Assembly: GCA_013289985.1 (NCBI GenBank)
Contig: JABCYW010000016.1
Coordinates: forward strand, 1 to 64,000
Reading direction: 5' to 3'
Source of the DNA: Betaproteobacteria bacterium
GTDB taxonomy: Bacteria; Pseudomonadota; Gammaproteobacteria; Burkholderiales; Burkholderiaceae_C
Length of the DNA stretch: 64,000 bases
Position numbers and translations under genes: made by a program. Below, one piece after another: positions 20,842 through 29,047 of this stretch (its first letter is position 1; every line of letters begins with the position of its first letter). The notes under the pieces were generated by a model, which saw nothing but the letters and a program-made list of their open reading frames with translations, did no database searches and was not told the DNA's origin.

Positions 20842-21574
20842 CAGGGTTTCCTTTGCGGGTCGGCACGTCGAGTTCGCCGGCCTTGATTCGATCGAGCAGT
20901 TGCTGCGCGGAGGCCTGCTCGGCGGCGCGGCGCGAGCGCCCCGCGCCGGTGGCCCGCCACTTCAGCGCGGGGACGTCGCATTCGACCTCGAAGGTCTGGG
21001 CATGCGCCTGCCCGTGCGTGGCCGAGATGCGGTACGCCGGCACGGGCACGTGCCGCGCCTGCAGCCATTCCTGCAGCTCGGTCTTGGCGTCCTTGCGCCA
21101 GTTGTCGGTGGTGGTCGACATGATGGTCTCGCCGAACAGCCGGGCCACCAGCGCCTGCGCGGCGTCGAATCCGCCGTCGATGCTCACGGCGCCGATCAGC
21201 GCCTCCACCGCGTCGGCCAGGATGGACGGCCGGGCGGCGCCGCCTCCGCGCGCCTCGCCGTCGGACAACCGCAAGGCGTCGGGCAGGCCCAGCACCAGCG
21301 CCACGCGATGCAGGCTGTCCTCGCGCACGAGGTGGGCGCGCACGCGCGTGAGGTCGCCTTCGTCGGAGCCGGAGAAGCGGTCGAACAGCAGCCGCGAGAC
21401 GGCCAGGTTCAGCACGGCATCGCCCAGGAACTCGAGCCGCTCGTTGTGGTCGGCGCCGAAGCTGCGGTGCGTGAGGGCACGCTCGAACAGCGCACGCTCG
21501 GCGAAGCGGTGGCCGAGCCGCTGTTCGACCAGCGCCGCCCCGCGGGGCGGCGCAGACGGCGCGCTGCTGGCCAT
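20834..21574 (-). CDS. rnc: Ribonuclease III
   Basis: Double-strand-specific RNase for rRNA and mRNA processing. The 246-residue protein has the signature [15 protein letters not shown] in the catalytic domain, the second acidic site in [13 protein letters not shown], and a C-terminal double-stranded-RNA-binding domain ([12 protein letters not shown]..., ending [14 protein letters not shown]). It is tightly packed: the start lies 5 bp from the DUF4845 stop and the end overlaps era. Confidence 0.95.
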   Translation of the reverse strand: MASSAPSAPPRGAALVEQRLGHRFAERALFERALTHRSFGADHNERLEFLGDAVLNLAVSRLLFDRFSGSDEGDLTRVRAHLVREDSLHRVALVLGLPDALRLSDGEARGGGAARPSILADAVEALIGAVSIDGGFDAAQALVARLFGETIMSTTTDNWRKDAKTELQEWLQARHVPVPAYRISATHGQAHAQTFEVECDVPALKWRATGAGRSRRAAEQASAQQLLDRIKAGELDVPTRKGNPGA

Positions 21575-21579
21575 CGCGA

Positions 21580-21975
21580 TCAGGGCCCCTTGATGCCGCC
21601 GGACGTGGCCGAGCCGGAGTACTTCACGAGGATGAACACGGTCGGATCGTAGATCGGGATCTCGATGTTGTAGGCGAACGAGGTGCGCATGTTGCCGCTG
21701 TCGCCTAGCATCTGGATGTTGAGGTCCTTGCCACTGATCGTCTTGATGGAGTACTCGACCTCGATGGTCTTGTCGAACGCGCTGCGGACGTCGGTCGGGC
21801 TGGCCGGGTTGTTCGCCATGATGCGCGAGACCGCCTTGCGGATCGTCAGGTATTCGTTGACCGACGGAAACACGCGGGCGCCCATCAGCATGAAGAAGCC
21901 CACGATCACCGCGAGGACTATCAAGCTGATCAACGAGGCGCCGCGCTGGCGGGAGAGTCGACGGGACTGGATCAT
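21580..21975 (-). CDS. DUF4845 family membrane protein
   Basis: A 131-residue protein with one N-terminal membrane helix (residues about 14-32, SLISLIVLAVIVGFFMLMG) and a periplasmic domain ending FILVKYSGSATSGGIKGP. Genes of this family lie between lepB and rnc in many betaproteobacteria. The N-terminus resembles a prepilin-like anchor, but the function is not established. It belongs to the lepA-lepB-rnc-era operon. Confidence 0.85.
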   Translation of the reverse strand: MIQSRRLSRQRGASLISLIVLAVIVGFFMLMGARVFPSVNEYLTIRKAVSRIMANNPASPTDVRSAFDKTIEVEYSIKTISGKDLNIQMLGDSGNMRTSFAYNIEIPIYDPTVFILVKYSGSATSGGIKGP

Positions 21976-22023
21976 GGAGGGTGCCCTTGGTTCAACGCGC
22001 CGGCCGCTGGAGCCGGCGCCGGA

Positions 22024-22986
22024 TCAATGGAACGAGCCGATGCGACCGAGGTCGCCGAAATTCATCCAGACGAAGAAGGCGCGCCCGACGATGTTCTCGT
22101 CCGGCACGAATCCCCAGTAACGGGAATCCTGCGAATCGTCGCGATGGTCACCCATCATGAAGTACTGGTTGGCGGGAACCTTGCAGACCACGCCTTCGGC
22201 ACTGTACTGGCAGTTGTCCTTGAACGGGAAGCCATTGAACGGCGTGACGCCGGCCGGGCGATCCGGGTCGTTGAGGATGCGGTGCTTCACGCCCTTCAGG
22301 TCTTCCTCGAACGCGTGCTCGTAGACGTGGCGCTCGTCGACATAGTAGTCGGGCTGCGGCGTCTCGGGGATCAGTTCGCCGTTGATGCGCAACTGCTTGT
22401 TGAGGTAGGACACCTCGTCGCCGGGCAGGCCCACCACGCGCTTGATGTAGTCCACCTGCGGGTTCATCGGGTAGTGGAACACCATCACGTCGCCGCGCTG
22501 CGGATCGTGGTTCGGGATGATCTTCTTGTTGATCACCGGCAGGCGGATGCCGTAGTGGAACTTGTTGACCAGGATCAGGTCGCCCACCTGCAGCGTCGGG
22601 ATCATCGAGCCCGACGGGATCTTGAACGGCTCGAACAGGAAGCTGCGCAGGACGAAGACGACCGCGATCACCGGGAACAGGCCGGCGGTCCAGTCGAGCC
22701 ACCACGGCTGTTGCAGCAGGCGCGCCTTGACGTCGTCGACCTGGCCGTCCACCACGATGCCCTGGCGGGCGAGGTCGGCCCGGCGCGCGGCCTCCTGCGA
22801 CTCGAACTGCGCGGCGGCCCTCGCGCGCCGCGGCGCGAAGAACAGGCGCTCGGCGAGCCAGTACAGGAAGGTGACGAAGGTGAGGGTCAGCAGCAGCAAC
22901 GCGAAGTTGCCCGGCCACCAGTCCTTCAGCCAGCCGCCGAGATAGATCACCAAGGCGGCATACAGCGCGCCGGTCAATGCACTCAT
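22024..22986 (-). CDS. lepB: Signal peptidase I
   Basis: Inner-membrane peptidase that removes Sec and Tat signal peptides. Two N-terminal membrane helices are followed by a cytosolic basic region, a further helix and the periplasmic catalytic domain. The nucleophile is S127 in IPSGSMIPTL. The general-base lysine lies in QVDYIKRVVGLPGD, and the C-terminal box is MMGDHRDDSQDSRYWG. ATG 22986 gives 320 residues and sits 4 bp after the lepA stop; a start 10 codons earlier would overlap lepA. Confidence 0.95.
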   Translation of the reverse strand: MSALTGALYAALVIYLGGWLKDWWPGNFALLLLTLTFVTFLYWLAERLFFAPRRARAAAQFESQEAARRADLARQGIVVDGQVDDVKARLLQQPWWLDWTAGLFPVIAVVFVLRSFLFEPFKIPSGSMIPTLQVGDLILVNKFHYGIRLPVINKKIIPNHDPQRGDVMVFHYPMNPQVDYIKRVVGLPGDEVSYLNKQLRINGELIPETPQPDYYVDERHVYEHAFEEDLKGVKHRILNDPDRPAGVTPFNGFPFKDNCQYSAEGVVCKVPANQYFMMGDHRDDSQDSRYWGFVPDENIVGRAFFVWMNFGDLGRIGSFH

Positions 22987-22990
22987 CGAT

Positions 22991-24799
22991 TCAATCGTCC
23001 ACTTGGAGGATGGCAAGGAAAGCTTCCTGAGGCACTTCGACGGAGCCGATCTGCTTCATGCGCTTCTTGCCTGCCTTTTGTTTTTCGAGCAGCTTCTTCT
23101 TGCGGGAAACGTCCCCGCCATAGCATTTTGCCAGCACGTTCTTGCGCAGGGCCTTGATGTTCTCGCGCGAGATGATGTTGGCGCCGATCGCCGCCTGGAT
23201 CGCGACGTCGTATTGCTGGCGCGGAATCTGTTCGCGCATCTTCGCCGCGACCGCGCGGCCGCGGAACTGGCTCTGGGCGCGGTGGACGATGATGGAAAGC
23301 GCATCGATGCGATCGCCGTTGATCAGCAGGTCCACCTTCACGACGTCCGACGCCCGGTATTCCTTGAACTCGTAGTCCATCGACGCGTAGCCGCGCGAGA
23401 TGCTCTTCAGCTTGTCGAAGAAGTCCAGCACGATCTCCGCCAGCGGGATCTCGTACGTGAGCATCACCTGGCGGCCGTGGTACGCCATGTTGAGCTGCAC
23501 GCCGCGCTTCTGCACGGCCAGCGTCATCACGGTGCCGACGTAGTCCTGCGGCATGTACAGGTGGACGGTGACGATCGGCTCGCGGATCTCCTTGATCCGG
23601 CCGAGGTCGGGCATCTTGGACGGGTTCTCCACCGTCAGCACGGTGCCGTCGTTGAGTTCGACCTCGTAGACGACGCTGGGCGCGGTGGTGATCAGGTCCT
23701 GGTCGAACTCGCGCTCGAGGCGCTCCTGCACGATCTCCATGTGCAGCAGGCCCAGGAAGCCGCAGCGGAAGCCGAAGCCCAGCGCCTGGCTGACTTCCGG
23801 TTCGTAGTGCAGCGAGCTGTCGTTGAGCTTCAACTTCTCCAGCGCGTCGCGCAACTGGTCGTATTCGCTGGCCTCGGTGGGGTACAGCCCGGCGAAGACC
23901 TGCGGCTGGATTTCCTTGAAGCCGGGCAGCGGCTCGGTGGCCGGGCCGGCGTTGTTGGGCAGCTTCTTCTCGAGCGTGATCGTGTCGCCGACCTTGGCCG
24001 CCTGCAGTTCCTTGATGCCGCCGATGATGAAGCCCACCTCGCCGGCCTTGAGCAGCTCGCGCGGCAGCGAATTGGGCGTGAACACGCCCATCTGCTCGAT
24101 CGGATAGACGGCGTTGCTGGCCATCATGCGCATGCGCTCGTTCTTGCGCAGCACGCCGTCGACCACGCGCACCAGCATCACGACGCCGACATAGTTGTCG
24201 AACCAGCTGTCGATGATCATCGCGCGCGGCGGCGCGTCGGGGTCGCCCCTGGGCGACGGCATGCGCGCGATCACGGCCTCGAGGATCTCGTCGATGCCCA
24301 TGCCGGTCTTGGCCGAGCACGGGATCGCGTCGGTGGCGTCGATGCCGATGACGTCCTCGATCTCCTTCTTGGCGTTCTCGGGATCGGCATTGGGCAGATC
24401 CATCTTGTTCAGCACGGGCACCACCTCGACGCCCAGCTCGAGCGCCGTGTAGCAGTTGGCCACCGTCTGCGCCTCGACGCCCTGGCTGGCGTCCACCACC
24501 AGCAACGCGCCTTCACACGCCGACAGCGAGCGGCTGACCTCGTACGAGAAGTCGACATGCCCGGGCGTGTCGATCAGGTTCAGGTTGTAGGTCTTGCCGT
24601 CCTTGGCGGTGTATTCCAGCGCCGCGGTCTGCGCCTTGATCGTGATGCCTCGCTCGCGCTCGATGTCCATCGAATCGAGCACCTGCGCGTCCATCTCGCG
24701 ATCCGACAGTCCACCGCAACGCTGGATGATCCGGTCGGCCAGCGTGCTCTTGCCGTGGTCGATGTGGGCAATGATCGAGAAGTTTCTGATGTGATCCAT
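22991..24799 (-). CDS. lepA: Elongation factor 4 (LepA)
   Basis: Ribosome-associated GTPase acting on stalled or mistranslocated ribosomes. At 602 residues from ATG 24799 ([19 protein letters not shown]) it matches family length. G motifs are [17 protein letters not shown] and NKMDLP. The C-terminus contains the LepA-specific domain and ends with the Lys-rich [20 protein letters not shown] region. The frame extends upstream to 24865, but without family homology in appearance. Upstream lies a non-coding block with a candidate terminated RNA. Confidence 0.96.
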   Translation of the reverse strand: MDHIRNFSIIAHIDHGKSTLADRIIQRCGGLSDREMDAQVLDSMDIERERGITIKAQTAALEYTAKDGKTYNLNLIDTPGHVDFSYEVSRSLSACEGALLVVDASQGVEAQTVANCYTALELGVEVVPVLNKMDLPNADPENAKKEIEDVIGIDATDAIPCSAKTGMGIDEILEAVIARMPSPRGDPDAPPRAMIIDSWFDNYVGVVMLVRVVDGVLRKNERMRMMASNAVYPIEQMGVFTPNSLPRELLKAGEVGFIIGGIKELQAAKVGDTITLEKKLPNNAGPATEPLPGFKEIQPQVFAGLYPTEASEYDQLRDALEKLKLNDSSLHYEPEVSQALGFGFRCGFLGLLHMEIVQERLEREFDQDLITTAPSVVYEVELNDGTVLTVENPSKMPDLGRIKEIREPIVTVHLYMPQDYVGTVMTLAVQKRGVQLNMAYHGRQVMLTYEIPLAEIVLDFFDKLKSISRGYASMDYEFKEYRASDVVKVDLLINGDRIDALSIIVHRAQSQFRGRAVAAKMREQIPRQQYDVAIQAAIGANIISRENIKALRKNVLAKCYGGDVSRKKKLLEKQKAGKKRMKQIGSVEVPQEAFLAILQVDD

Positions 24800-24918
24800 G
24801 AGGGTCGTTCGAACGGTCAGGCGCAAGTTGTTTGACGCGCTTGCCGTGTCGGCGCGGACTCGCAACGGGGGTTGGAGCGAGGGGCGCGGAAGAGACCGTG
24901 GCGCCCTGCGTCGAGACT

Positions 24919-24950
24919 AAAAAAAAGGCACGTCCAAAGAGAGACGCGCC
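24919..24950 (-). terminator. Intrinsic terminator upstream of lepA
   Basis: Reading the minus strand, GGCGCGTC (24950-24943) pairs with GACGTGCC (24934-24927) with one G-U pair and an 8-nt loop, followed by eight T (24926-24919). It lies 120 bp before the lepA start and would stop transcription entering from the tRNA side or from the promoter at about 25015. Confidence 0.75.
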
Positions 24951-24983
24951 TTCCAACAAAATCGTATGGCAACTGCTTGTTGG
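24919..24983 (-). ncRNA. Candidate 65-nt small RNA or terminated lepA leader
   Basis: On the minus strand a promoter-like pair (TTTCCA at 25017-25012, a 16-nt spacer, TACAAT at 24995-24990) points to a transcript start near 24983. The predicted RNA begins with CCAACAA, which pairs perfectly with TTGTTGG (24959-24953) across a 17-nt loop. It then runs directly into a terminator hairpin with an eight-U tail. The result is two stem-loops and no open frame. It could be a free small RNA or an attenuated leader of lepA. It belongs to no RNA family that I recognise. Confidence 0.4.
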
Positions 24984-24989
24984 GCTTTC

Positions 24990-25017
24990 ATTGTAGCCAA
25001 AAGCACCCCGGTGGAAA
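24990..25017 (-). promoter_or_regulatory. Putative promoter of the small RNA candidate
   Basis: TTTCCA, 16 nt, TACAAT on the minus strand. The -10 matches consensus at 5 of 6 positions and the -35 at 4 of 6, which is unusual in so GC-rich a region. Confidence 0.4.
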
Positions 25018-25069
25018 CCGCGTCTTTGCTGGGTTTTTGTGGCGTTGCACGTCTCCAACATGAAAATTC

Positions 25070-25111
25070 GTCCACAAGTTATGCACAGGGTTGCGTGCAT
25101 GAATTGTGGAC
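25070..25111. repeat. 42-nt near-perfect inverted repeat with embedded DnaA-box match
   Basis: GTCCACAA-GTT-ATGCAC (25070-25086) faces GTGCAT-GAA-TTGTGGAC (25095-25111) around an 8-nt centre. Sixteen of seventeen positions pair, including one G-T, with a single G-A mismatch. The left arm contains TTATGCACA (25079-25087), which matches the DnaA box TTATNCACA exactly; TTGTGGACAAG is a near match in reverse. It lies between the small RNA promoter and tRNA-Arg. It is either a protein-binding operator or a hairpin. Confidence 0.55.
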
Positions 25112-25422
25112 AAGTTGGAGGCCGGCAGAAGTCCCGGGGAACACCGCGCCAACCCAGCGATTTCAACGCCAATTGTACCGTTTCGATGACGTCGGCCGCG
25201 GACAAATGTTGGACAAGTGGGCACAGACTAACTTGTCGGCAATTTACCGGATGAGCACTTCGGCTCGGCAGGTTGTTCGCCTGGCGCACAAGGTTCCTGC
25301 CTGATGGAAAGACCCGTCGGCCCACTCGGCTGTCAGGTCATTTCGCCGCGTCGGCGGCCAGGGAACTTGTAACCGCGGGATCGAGTCCCAACGCCTGGAT
25401 GCCGATAACAAGGCAGCGTGGA
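25112..25422. other. Non-coding stretch between the palindrome and tRNA-Arg
   Basis: No credible gene is visible on either strand. A perfect 7-bp inverted repeat, GACAAGT (25212-25218) / ACTTGTC (25231-25237), lies inside it, and the motif TTGGACAAGTGGG echoes TGTGGACAAGTTGG at the right edge of the larger palindrome. No terminator or promoter was found with confidence. Confidence 0.5.
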
Positions 25423-25498
25423 TGGTGCGGCTGGCAGGAATCGAACCTGCGACCCTCTCCTTAGGAGGGAGATGCTCTATCCACTGAGCTACAGCCGC
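25423..25498 (-). tRNA. tRNA-Arg (anticodon CCT)
   Basis: On the minus strand the gene begins GCGGCTGTAGCTCAGTGGAT and folds as a complete cloverleaf. The acceptor GCGGCTG pairs with CAGCCGC, the D arm is GCTC/GAGC, and the anticodon stem TCTCC/GGAGA has loop CTCCTAA, giving anticodon CCT. The T arm is GCAGG-TTCGATT-CCTGC. Discriminator A and an encoded CCA end it at 25423. It reads the rare AGG codon. Confidence 0.96.
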
Positions 25499-25706
25499 AC
25501 AACGGCGCAGTGTATCAAGGACGCCGGGTCGGACCGGACGCGGATCATGAGGTCCATGGCTCGCCGAACCCTACGAAATTGCACAACTTTCAGGCATGTG
25601 AGGGCACGCTCTACAGGAGCGGCGGTTCTATACTCTCAGTCGTACGACGTCGCCAATGGTGACGATGCCGGTACGGCGTTCTCTCGGAATCGGGGCGAAG
25701 ACAGAC

Positions 25707-27143
25707 ATGGGTTCGAAATTCAAGGTTGCGGGGCTGCTGGCCCTCGGCGCTGTCGCCGGTGCATTGACCACGATGCAACTGCAGGCCACCGCGCGCAACT
25801 CGCTGGCCTCGCTGCCCCTGGAAGACATCCAGCGCCTGACCGACGTGTTCGAGCGCATCAAGGCCGACTACGTCGAGCCGGTGGACGAGAAGAAGCTGAT
25901 CTCCGACGCGATCACCGGCATGGTGGCGGGCCTCGATCCGCACTCGCAGTACTTCGACAAGAAGTCGTACAAGGAATTCCGCGAAGGCACCTCGGGCCGC
26001 TTCGTGGGCGTGGGCATCGAGATCGGCATGGAAGACGGCCTGGTCAAGATCGTCTCCCCCATCGAAGGCTCGCCGGCGTTCCGCGCCGGCCTGAAGCCCA
26101 ACGACCTGATCACCCGGATCGACGACACCCAGGTCAAGGGCCTCACCATGGACCAGGCCGTCAAGAAGATGCGCGGCGACCCGAATTCCAAGGTCGTGCT
26201 CACCATCTTCCGAAAGGACGAGGGCCGCAGCTTCCCGGTGACGATCACGCGCGAGGAAATCCACGTGCAGAGCGTCAAGGCCAAGGACATCGACGGCTAC
26301 GCCTGGGTACGCGTCAACCAGTTCCAGGATCGCACGGTGGAAGACTTCGCCGCCAAGGTGGAAGACCTCTACAAGAAGGATCCGAAGATCAAGGGCTTCG
26401 TGCTCGACCTGCGCAACGATCCGGGCGGCCTGCTCGAGGGCGCCGTGGGCATCGCCTCGGCCTTCCTGCCGAGCGACTCCGTGGTGGTCAAGACCAACGG
26501 CCAGATCAACGAATCGAAGCAGACCTTCAAGGCCACGCCCGACGACTACCTGCGCCGCGGCGGCAGCGACCCGCTGCGCCGCCTGCCGGCCTCGCTGAAG
26601 ACGGTGCCGCTGGTGGTGCTGATCAACGAAGGCTCGGCCTCGGCCAGCGAGATCGTGGCCGGCGCTCTGCAGGACTACCACCGCGGCACGCTCATGGGCG
26701 CGCAGTCGTTCGGCAAGGGCTCCGTGCAGACGGTGATGCCGCTGCCCGGCGACACCGCCGTCAAGATCACCACCGCGCGCTACTACACGCCCAGCGGCCG
26801 CTCCATCCAGGCCAAGGGCATCGTACCCGAGGTGTGGCTCGACGAGACCGCCGAGGGCAACGTCTACTCGGCCCTGCGCACGCGCGAGGCCGACCTCGAC
26901 AAGCACCTGATCAACGGCGACGAGAAGAAGGACGCCGAGCGCGAGAAGGAGCGCGACGAACAGCGCACCAAGCTCGAGGCCGAGCTGGCCAAGAACAACA
27001 ACAAGCCGCTGAAGCCGCTGCCCGAGTTCGGCTCTGCGGAAGACTTCCAGCTGAACCAGGCGCTCAACCGCCTGCGCGGCCAACCAGTGATGGTCAGCAA
27101 GACCGCCACCGAGCGCAAGCCCGAAGACACCTCGACGCAGTAA
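25707..27143 (+). CDS. Carboxy-terminal processing protease (S41A)
   Basis: Periplasmic C-terminal-processing serine protease of the CtpA type, 478 residues from ATG 25707 (MGSKFKVAGLLALG, signal peptide or anchor). It has an N-terminal helical region, a PDZ domain (GVGIEIGMEDGLVKIVSPI), then the catalytic core with the serine at S314 in GSASASEIVAGAL and the lysine at K337 in SFGKGSVQ. The C-terminus has a charged Lys/Glu helix. An in-frame start 17 codons earlier is possible but less like the family. moeB follows after about 150 bp that contain a GC-rich repeat. Confidence 0.92.
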   Translation: MGSKFKVAGLLALGAVAGALTTMQLQATARNSLASLPLEDIQRLTDVFERIKADYVEPVDEKKLISDAITGMVAGLDPHSQYFDKKSYKEFREGTSGRFVGVGIEIGMEDGLVKIVSPIEGSPAFRAGLKPNDLITRIDDTQVKGLTMDQAVKKMRGDPNSKVVLTIFRKDEGRSFPVTITREEIHVQSVKAKDIDGYAWVRVNQFQDRTVEDFAAKVEDLYKKDPKIKGFVLDLRNDPGGLLEGAVGIASAFLPSDSVVVKTNGQINESKQTFKATPDDYLRRGGSDPLRRLPASLKTVPLVVLINEGSASASEIVAGALQDYHRGTLMGAQSFGKGSVQTVMPLPGDTAVKITTARYYTPSGRSIQAKGIVPEVWLDETAEGNVYSALRTREADLDKHLINGDEKKDAEREKERDEQRTKLEAELAKNNNKPLKPLPEFGSAEDFQLNQALNRLRGQPVMVSKTATERKPEDTSTQ

Positions 27144-27162
27144 ATGGAGCCCCGCGGTCGCT

Positions 27163-27269
27163 AGCGCTTCCTGCCCCCGAGGGGCCGGCCGCGAGCGGCC
27201 CGGCGAAGCCGGTTCCGCCGCTCCCTTGAACCTCGCTTGACGCGTCCGAGCGGCAGCGCCGGAAGCGCT
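27163..27269. repeat. GC-rich palindromic (BIME/REP-like) element
   Basis: AGCGCTTCC (27163-27171) and GGAAGCGCT (27261-27269) are a perfect 9-bp inverted repeat bracketing CCCCGAGGGG, a GGCCGC/GCGGCC palindrome and GGCCCGGCGAAGCCGG. No T-tract follows, so it is not a standard terminator. Similar intergenic palindromes are common in Burkholderiales genomes. Confidence 0.5.
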
Positions 27270-27291
27270 TCACGCTGTCGCGACACGCACC

Positions 27292-28050
27292 ATGACCGAT
27301 GAAGAGTTGCTGCGCTGGTCGCGCCACATCCTGCTCGACGAGCTCGGCGTCGAGGGCCAGGAACGCATCCGCGCCGCCCGCGCACTGGTGATCGGCGCCG
27401 GCGGGCTGGGCTCGCCGGTGGCGCTGTACCTGGGCAGCGCCGGCATCGGGCGCCTCACGCTCGTCGACGACGACGCCGTGGATCTCACCAACCTGCAGCG
27501 CCAGATCGCGCATACCCATGACCGTATCGGCCAGCCCAAGGTGGCGTCGGCCCGCGCCGCCGTGCTGGCCATCGCGCCGGAACTCGACGTCGTCGCGCTC
27601 GAACGCCGGGTCGATGCCGATGCGCTCGCGGCGCTGGTGGCCGACGCCGGCGTCGTGCTCGATTGCAGCGACAACTTCGCCACCCGCCAGGCCGTCAACG
27701 GGGCCTGCGTGGCCGCGGCCGTGCCGCTGGTCGCGGGCGCGGCCATCGGGTTCGACGGCCAGCTTTCCACGTGGGATACCCGCCGCGCCGACGCGCCCTG
27801 CTATGCCTGCGTGTTCCCGCCCGCGTCCGCGCCGCCCGAGGTGCGCTGCGCCACGATGGGCGTGTTCGCGCCGCTGGTGGGCATCATCGGCGCGATGCAG
27901 GCCGCCGAGGCGCTGAAGCTGGTGGCCGGCATCGGCACGTCGCTGGCGGGCCGGCTGCAGATGCTCGATGCACGCTCGATGGAGTGGACGACGATCAGTG
28001 TGCCGCGCGATCCCGAGTGTCCCGTCTGTGCTTCGCGCCCGCGCGCCTGA
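27292..28050 (+). CDS. moeB: MoeB/ThiF-family sulfur-carrier adenylyltransferase
   Basis: E1-like enzyme that adenylates the C-terminus of MoaD or ThiS for sulfur transfer in molybdopterin or thiamin synthesis. The 252-residue protein has the nucleotide motif GAGGLGSP (residues 36-42), the acidic VDDDAVDLTNLQRQ block, zinc cysteines C170/C173 and C243/C246, and a candidate catalytic C186 in RCATMGVFAP. It lacks a rhodanese domain. The adjacent ctpA is a common neighbour in the order. moeB versus hesA/thiF naming is not resolved by sequence alone. Confidence 0.87.
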   Translation: MTDEELLRWSRHILLDELGVEGQERIRAARALVIGAGGLGSPVALYLGSAGIGRLTLVDDDAVDLTNLQRQIAHTHDRIGQPKVASARAAVLAIAPELDVVALERRVDADALAALVADAGVVLDCSDNFATRQAVNGACVAAAVPLVAGAAIGFDGQLSTWDTRRADAPCYACVFPPASAPPEVRCATMGVFAPLVGIIGAMQAAEALKLVAGIGTSLAGRLQMLDARSMEWTTISVPRDPECPVCASRPRA

Positions 28051-28084
28051 GTCCGCGCTGACGTCTCGCGCGCGAGCCCTGGGG

Positions 28085-28090
28085 TAAGCT
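28085..28090 (+). promoter_or_regulatory. -10-like hexamer directly upstream of the LOG-like gene
   Basis: TAAGCT lies 6 nt before the ATG at 28097, with no Shine-Dalgarno site in between. A transcript from it would be leaderless. Confidence 0.25.
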
Positions 28091-28096
28091 TCCTTC

Positions 28097-28966
28097 ATGA
28101 AGCATCGCCCATTGAAAGCACGCAATTTCCAGAGCGCCGGCCAGGACGCCGCCAAGGCCAAGCCGCCCTCGCTGTACGACGGCCCCGGCAGCGCCTACCA
28201 CCTCGCCTTCACCGACGTCGACTTCCTGTTGCAGGAGGAACTGCGCCCGGTGCGCGTGCAACTGGAGCTGATGAAGCCGGAGATGGTGCAGGCCAGGCAC
28301 GGCATCGAGTCCACCATCGTCCTCTTCGGCAGCGCCCGCATCAAGCCGCCCGAGGCCGCGCGGGAGCTGCTGGCGGCGGCACTGAGGGGCGGCGACGCGC
28401 TGGCCATCAAGCGCGCCGAGAGCGCCGTCGCGATGAGCCACCACTACGTCGAGGCACGCCGCTTCGCGGCCATGGTCACCACCGGCACGCGCCACCTGGC
28501 CACGCCCATCCACGTGGTCACCGGCGGCGGCCCCGGCATCATGGAGGCCGGCAACCGCGGCGCGTTCGAGTCGGGTGGCAAGAGCATCGGCCTGAACATC
28601 GTGCTGCCGCACGAACAGCAGCCCAACCCGTACATCACGCCGGAGCTGTGCTTCCAGTTCCACTACTTCGCGATGCGCAAGATGCACTTCCTGATGCGCG
28701 CCGTCGCGCTGGCGTGCTTCCCGGGCGGCTTCGGCACGCTCGACGAGCTGTTCGAGGTGATGACGCTGATCCAGACCGGCAAGTCGCGCCCGCGCCCCAT
28801 CCTGCTGTTCGGCGCCGCGTTCTGGAAGCGCCTGATCGACTTCGACCTGCTGATCGAGACCGGCATGATCTCGCCGGACGACGTGCACCTGTTCAAGTTC
28901 GTCGAGACGGCCGAGGAAGGCTGGGCGGCGCTCAAGGGCGCCTATGGCTTCGAAGGCATCGACTAA
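28097..28966 (+). CDS. LOG family protein (TIGR00730-type Rossmann-fold nucleotide hydrolase)
   Basis: A 289-residue protein with the two LOG signatures: GGGPGIMEAGNRGAFE and PGGFGTLDELFEVMT. The family cleaves nucleoside monophosphates (the cytokinin-releasing reaction is the best known) and was formerly mislabelled lysine decarboxylase. The N-terminal extension of about 90 residues, before STIVLFGSARI, marks the longer type. In bacteria the likely role is 5-prime-nucleotide hydrolysis or salvage; the substrate is not known here. Transcription may start at a -10-like hexamer right before the ATG. Confidence 0.82.
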   Translation: MKHRPLKARNFQSAGQDAAKAKPPSLYDGPGSAYHLAFTDVDFLLQEELRPVRVQLELMKPEMVQARHGIESTIVLFGSARIKPPEAARELLAAALRGGDALAIKRAESAVAMSHHYVEARRFAAMVTTGTRHLATPIHVVTGGGPGIMEAGNRGAFESGGKSIGLNIVLPHEQQPNPYITPELCFQFHYFAMRKMHFLMRAVALACFPGGFGTLDELFEVMTLIQTGKSRPRPILLFGAAFWKRLIDFDLLIETGMISPDDVHLFKFVETAEEGWAALKGAYGFEGID

Positions 28967-29047
28967 CGCGCTCGCCGACGAGCTTTGATCGGCCAAAGGG
29001 CCGCCAACTCGAATCATTCGCACCTCCGCCCCAGGGACAATGACGCC

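Noticed and set aside
25070-25260. Replication origin because of DnaA-box-like sequences
   Set aside because: Only one exact box and a few near matches occur, there is no AT-rich unwinding region, and dnaA, dnaN and rpmH are not nearby.
25423-25498. tRNA-Arg as an integration site for a genomic island
   Set aside because: No integrase gene and no duplicated tRNA end were seen, and the genes on both sides are ordinary core genes.
28097-28966. Lysine decarboxylase annotation for the LOG-like gene
   Set aside because: The GGGPGIMEA and PGGFGTLDE motifs define nucleotide hydrolases of the LOG family; no PLP-binding motif is present.
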